NCBI RefSeq assembly: GCF_002335805.1
Contig: NZ_NISU01000001.1
Span: forward strand, 318,079-382,078
Direction of reading: 5' to 3'
Source: Bacillus sp. FJAT-45350
Lineage (GTDB): Bacteria > Bacillota > Bacilli > Bacillales > NISU01
DNA length: 64,000 nucleotides
Both the position numbers and the translations under genes were made by a program. Below are positions 61,244 to 64,000 of this stretch, in pieces. Position 1 is the stretch's first letter, and every line of letters begins with the position of its first letter. Under the pieces are notes generated by a model. That model did not search any database. It worked only from the letters and a program-made list of their open reading frames with translations, and was not told the DNA's origin.

Positions 61244-61513
61244 CTACATAAATTGGTATGGTCCAATTGGCTGTTCTAATACATAGCGTTCTTGTGCCTT
61301 GATTAACATCTCATTCCAACTTGTAAATGTCGTTTCATCGCGAACAAATACATCCCATTCATGAGTTCTTTCTTGCGTGAATTGATGCCAAGTTGAAAAG
61401 TTTGTGTATTTTTGCATGAAACGATCATTAAATAAATGATGATACGGTGCAATATCCGTTGTTACTTCTGTAGAAAAGAAATCTTTAATTAATGATAACC
61501 CGTTCTTAAACAT
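61244..61513 (-). CDS. Hypothetical protein (89 aa)
   Basis: ATG 61513 with TGAGGTGATATAAG. The sequence MFKNGLSLIKDFFSTEVTTD, then a Trp/His-rich middle (NFSTWHQFTQERTHEWDVFV), is soluble and helical. I recognise no family. Monocistronic; the convergent SR1 terminator lies 18 bp downstream. Confidence 0.65.
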   Translation of the reverse strand: MFKNGLSLIKDFFSTEVTTDIAPYHHLFNDRFMQKYTNFSTWHQFTQERTHEWDVFVRDETTFTSWNEMLIKAQERYVLEQPIGPYQFM

Positions 61514-61710
61514 CTTATATCACCTCAGAATTGTTTTGGTTGTATTTGTGTCTTACTCATTAGTATTTATCGTTTTAGTTGTTGTTATTATATTATTCTT
61601 ATAATTCATAGTTGTCAAGTTGGTTTTATGTAATTTTTACATGAAATAAATGAGTTATGTTAGTAATGTAGTGTTTATAAAACATACTAAATTAGTTGGT
61701 TTTAATAAAA
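61514..61710. other. Intergenic region between the 89-aa gene and speA
   Basis: AT-rich, about 200 bp; promoter of the minus-strand 89-aa gene is expected here. Nothing else is seen. Confidence 0.5.
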
Positions 61711-61752
61711 AAACAAACCACCATATCTCTAAGGGTATGGTGGTTTGTTTTT
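61711..61752 (-). terminator. Terminator of speA
   Basis: AAACAAACCACCATA (61711-61725) pairs perfectly with TATGGTGGTTTGTTT (61736-61750); the minus strand continues with a T-run. Confidence 0.92.
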
Positions 61753-61764
61753 TTATCTATTTTA

Positions 61765-63240
61765 TTACCTAATTGCTCGATGTTCTTTAATTACTTTGAT
61801 CATTTTGAACTCTGGATCTTCTGGTCCTTGTACTGGTAATCCCACTTCAAGGTTTTGATTTATATAATCAATGTTTTGCTCTGATATAATTTCTCCAGGT
61901 ATGAGAATTGGAATTCCCGGTGGATATACCATGACAAACTCTGCAATAACTCTTCCTGCAGATTCATCGAAAGGAATAGATTCAGTCTCTGCATAAAAGG
62001 CATCCCGTGGAGAAAGGGATAGATGTGGAATATTCGGTACATCTACATGTACGGTTTTTCTTGCTTGAATATTCTCTTCATGTAGCTTTGATAACTCAGA
62101 AAGTGCACTAATTAAACGGTTGACTTCTTCGTGAGTATCACCGAATGAAATAATACAAAGAATGTTATATAGGTCAGAAAGTTCGACCTCAATATTATAC
62201 TGCTCTCTAAGCCAAACTTCTGCATCATATCCGGTGATACCAAGATCCTTAATAGAAATAATTAATTTTGTAGGGTCATAATCATAAGTAGCTTTTGTAC
62301 CTAGAATTTCTTTCCCTACACAGTAAAAGCCGGAAATATCGTTAATTTTTTCTCTAGTGTAATTTGCTAATTTTATCGTATTATCTATCATCATTCTACC
62401 TTCAGTAGCTAACCGCTTCCTAGCTGTGTCTAAGGATGATAATAGTAAATAGGATGTTGAAGTAGTTGTAAGCATACTTATAATGGATTGTACTCTAGTA
62501 GGGGAAACGAGTCCTTCCTTTACATTAAGTACTGAACTTTGTGTCATTGACCCGCCGAGCTTATGAACACTTGTAGCTGCCATATCAGCTCCTGCTTGCA
62601 TAGCGGATAGTGGAAGTTCATCATGAAAGTGAATATGAACTCCGTGTGCTTCATCAACTAATACAGGGATAGAATAACTATGAGCTAATTCAACAATGTC
62701 TTTTAAATTAGCGGAAATTCCGAAATAAGTTGGGTTTATTACTAGTAGCCCCTTTGCATCTGGGTGCTGTGATAAAGCTTTTGCAACTGAGTCAATTGTG
62801 ATTCCATGTGAGATTCCAAGGTCCTTATCAATTTCTGGGTGAATAAAAATGGGAGTTGCTCCAGAAAAGATTATCGCCGACATAATGGATTTGTGGACAT
62901 TTCTTGGTACGATTATTTTATCGCCAGGGCCACAAACAGACATAATCATTGTCATGATTGCTCCGCTTGTCCCTTGGACTGAAAAGAATGTATGATCAGC
63001 ACCGAATGCTTCAGCAGCTAATTCTTGAGCTTCTTTTATAATCCCGTGGGGGTGATGAAGATCATCTAATGGACCTATGTTTATTAAGTCTATTGACAAT
63101 GCATTTTCGCCTATAAAGTTACGAAAGCTTGGGTCCATACCTTGTCCTTTTTTATGTCCTGGTATATGGAATTGGATTGGGTTCTTTTTTGCGTGTTCAA
63201 CGACACCTGTAAATAATGGTGTTAATTGTTGTCGGGACAA
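61765..63240 (-). CDS. speA: Arginine decarboxylase SpeA (Orn/Lys/Arg decarboxylase family)
   Basis: 491 residues from TTG 63240 (TGAGGTGACCACG; GTG 63249 is inside that RBS). Fold-type-I PLP enzyme of the major domain type: FHIPGHKKGQGMDP near the start, SVQGTSGAIMTMIMSVCGPG, VDEAHGVHIHFHDELP, the PLP Lys in ATSVHKLGGSMTQSS, and the C-terminal PPGIPILIPGE. B. subtilis SpeA makes agmatine as the first step of polyamine synthesis. Position beside SR1 agrees with that genome. Confidence 0.93.
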   Translation of the reverse strand: MSRQQLTPLFTGVVEHAKKNPIQFHIPGHKKGQGMDPSFRNFIGENALSIDLINIGPLDDLHHPHGIIKEAQELAAEAFGADHTFFSVQGTSGAIMTMIMSVCGPGDKIIVPRNVHKSIMSAIIFSGATPIFIHPEIDKDLGISHGITIDSVAKALSQHPDAKGLLVINPTYFGISANLKDIVELAHSYSIPVLVDEAHGVHIHFHDELPLSAMQAGADMAATSVHKLGGSMTQSSVLNVKEGLVSPTRVQSIISMLTTTSTSYLLLSSLDTARKRLATEGRMMIDNTIKLANYTREKINDISGFYCVGKEILGTKATYDYDPTKLIISIKDLGITGYDAEVWLREQYNIEVELSDLYNILCIISFGDTHEEVNRLISALSELSKLHEENIQARKTVHVDVPNIPHLSLSPRDAFYAETESIPFDESAGRVIAEFVMVYPPGIPILIPGEIISEQNIDYINQNLEVGLPVQGPEDPEFKMIKVIKEHRAIR

Positions 63241-63514
63241 CGTGGTCACCTCATTCTATAAATATTAATTCTCCTTCATAAAAACAAGATTGAGTATATC
63301 AAATACGCAAAAAAAATCATAGATAAATTCATCGTCAATTGTGAAATTTTTATATAGATATTTAACCACTAGTGTTGCATAAACATTGTTAGAATTTTCA
63401 GTTTTAATATTTTCTCTTCTTAGAGCCAAAAAAGGGAATACCTAACCAAAGGTGGCTCCATCCATTTGGTAAAATATTTACAATTAAGCATAAGCAACGA
63501 CGACAATTTGTTTA

Positions 63515-64000
63515 TTAAGGGACTGCTTTTCCTTCAATTTTTCGAATCCAGATATGCGCTGGCTTCCATAGCGCAGCCCTTAAATAACGGCTAATTTGTA
63601 AGGTTTTTCGCTTGCTATTCGTTTCGAGTTGAACAAGAACATGCAGGCAAAAAACAATCAGTGCAATAAACACTTGATTTTGAATCGCCCATTCGCTTTG
63701 ACCATAGAACTTTTTAATGTTGAGATGCTGTTTTATCCATTTGAAAAACAGTTCAATTGCCCAACGTGATTTATACATCTCAGAAATTTCTTCAGCACTC
63801 AAGTCAAAACGGTTAGTGATTAAATGAAGTTCATTTCCTTTTGAATCCTTCACTTTTAATAGGCGAAAGTAATTTTCACTACGGTTTTGAGTTGTACCAA
63901 TCAATACCATTTGATCTGATAATACAGCTGAACCTTCTGGTAGTTTAAATTCATACACTTCACGTACGACAGCGTTTTTACGTAGTCTTGTAAGAAAAAA
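63515..64000 (-). mobile_element. IS4-family transposase, C-terminal part (truncated by window edge)
   Basis: The frame is open to the window edge and reads RLRKNAVVREVYEFKLPEGS, then LHLITNRFDLSAEEISEMYK, SRWAIELFFKWIKQHLNIKK and FIALIVFCLHVLVQLE. The Y-(2)-R-(3)-E-(6)-K signature (YKSRWAIELFFKWIK) marks an IS4-type DDE transposase C-terminus. The end of the element should lie within 63420-63510, but I cannot define the terminal inverted repeat because the other end is outside the window. Confidence 0.88.

Noticed and set aside
63420-63510. Inverted-repeat end of the IS4-type element
   Set aside because: The other end is outside the window, so no terminal repeat or target duplication could be matched.

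Overview
The window is chromosomal DNA of a spore-forming, low-GC Bacillaceae bacterium. The evidence is AT-rich sequence with strong AGGAGG-type ribosome binding sites and frequent TTG/GTG starts. It also carries endospore genes (a gerA-type operon, cotX/cotW-like coat genes, a YjcZ-type peptide) and long gene-order agreement with Bacillus subtilis. From memory of that genome, the right half follows ykuQ-R-S-T-U-V, ykqB, rnjA, rpoY, ykrA, defB, ykyA, pdhABCD, slp-like gene, SR1/SR1P, speA. Genus and species cannot be fixed from the sequence alone.

Layout. 0-7 kb: a truncated methionine sulfoxide reductase, a KtrA/C potassium gate, a response-regulator remnant, a DUF1906 protein, stress-type small proteins, an Fe-S-related pair (a HesB-like gene with an in-frame TGA, and an Nfu_N/HEAT protein) and a tRNA-Val. 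7-22 kb: signalling (a haem-binding-type chemoreceptor, a soluble chemoreceptor, an HD-GYP protein, a GGDEF-EAL protein), an MscS channel, a PerR-boxed glutaredoxin-thioredoxin reductase fusion, two MFS carriers and an SDR. 22-27 kb: a germinant receptor operon. 27-30.4 kb: a TPP-riboswitch-controlled ThiXYZ-type ABC importer. 31-37 kb: isocitrate lyase, an RraA-like protein and the acetylated lysine/DAP branch (dapH, a class III aminotransferase, dapL). 37-42 kb: coat proteins, MscS, a PerR-boxed peroxiredoxin, a YkuV-type thiol protein and a three-repeat amidase. 42-54 kb: KtrC, RNase J1, RpoY, deformylase and the pyruvate dehydrogenase operon. 54-64 kb: a BCCT transporter, a FUSC-type protein, cell-wall lipoproteins, the SR1 dual-function RNA, speA and, at the edge, an IS4-type transposase.

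Two observations stand out. First, the HesB/IscA-like gene at 4317-4598 is open throughout except for one TGA, at the position of the conserved cysteine. A bulged hairpin with a UGGAU loop lies 25 nt further on, which makes it a candidate selenoprotein with a SECIS element. Second, at least seven intergenic copies of a structured repeat share one architecture: a 6-bp outer stem, an internal loop with the same GCTTCGC-like sequence on both strands, a second stem, and an apical region with its own hairpin. Inner stems differ between copies but stay complementary, and nearly every copy sits directly downstream of a gene's intrinsic terminator.

A functional thread is redox and metal handling. PerR-like boxes precede both the Grx-TrxR fusion and the 2-Cys peroxiredoxin, so the fusion may be the peroxiredoxin's reductase.
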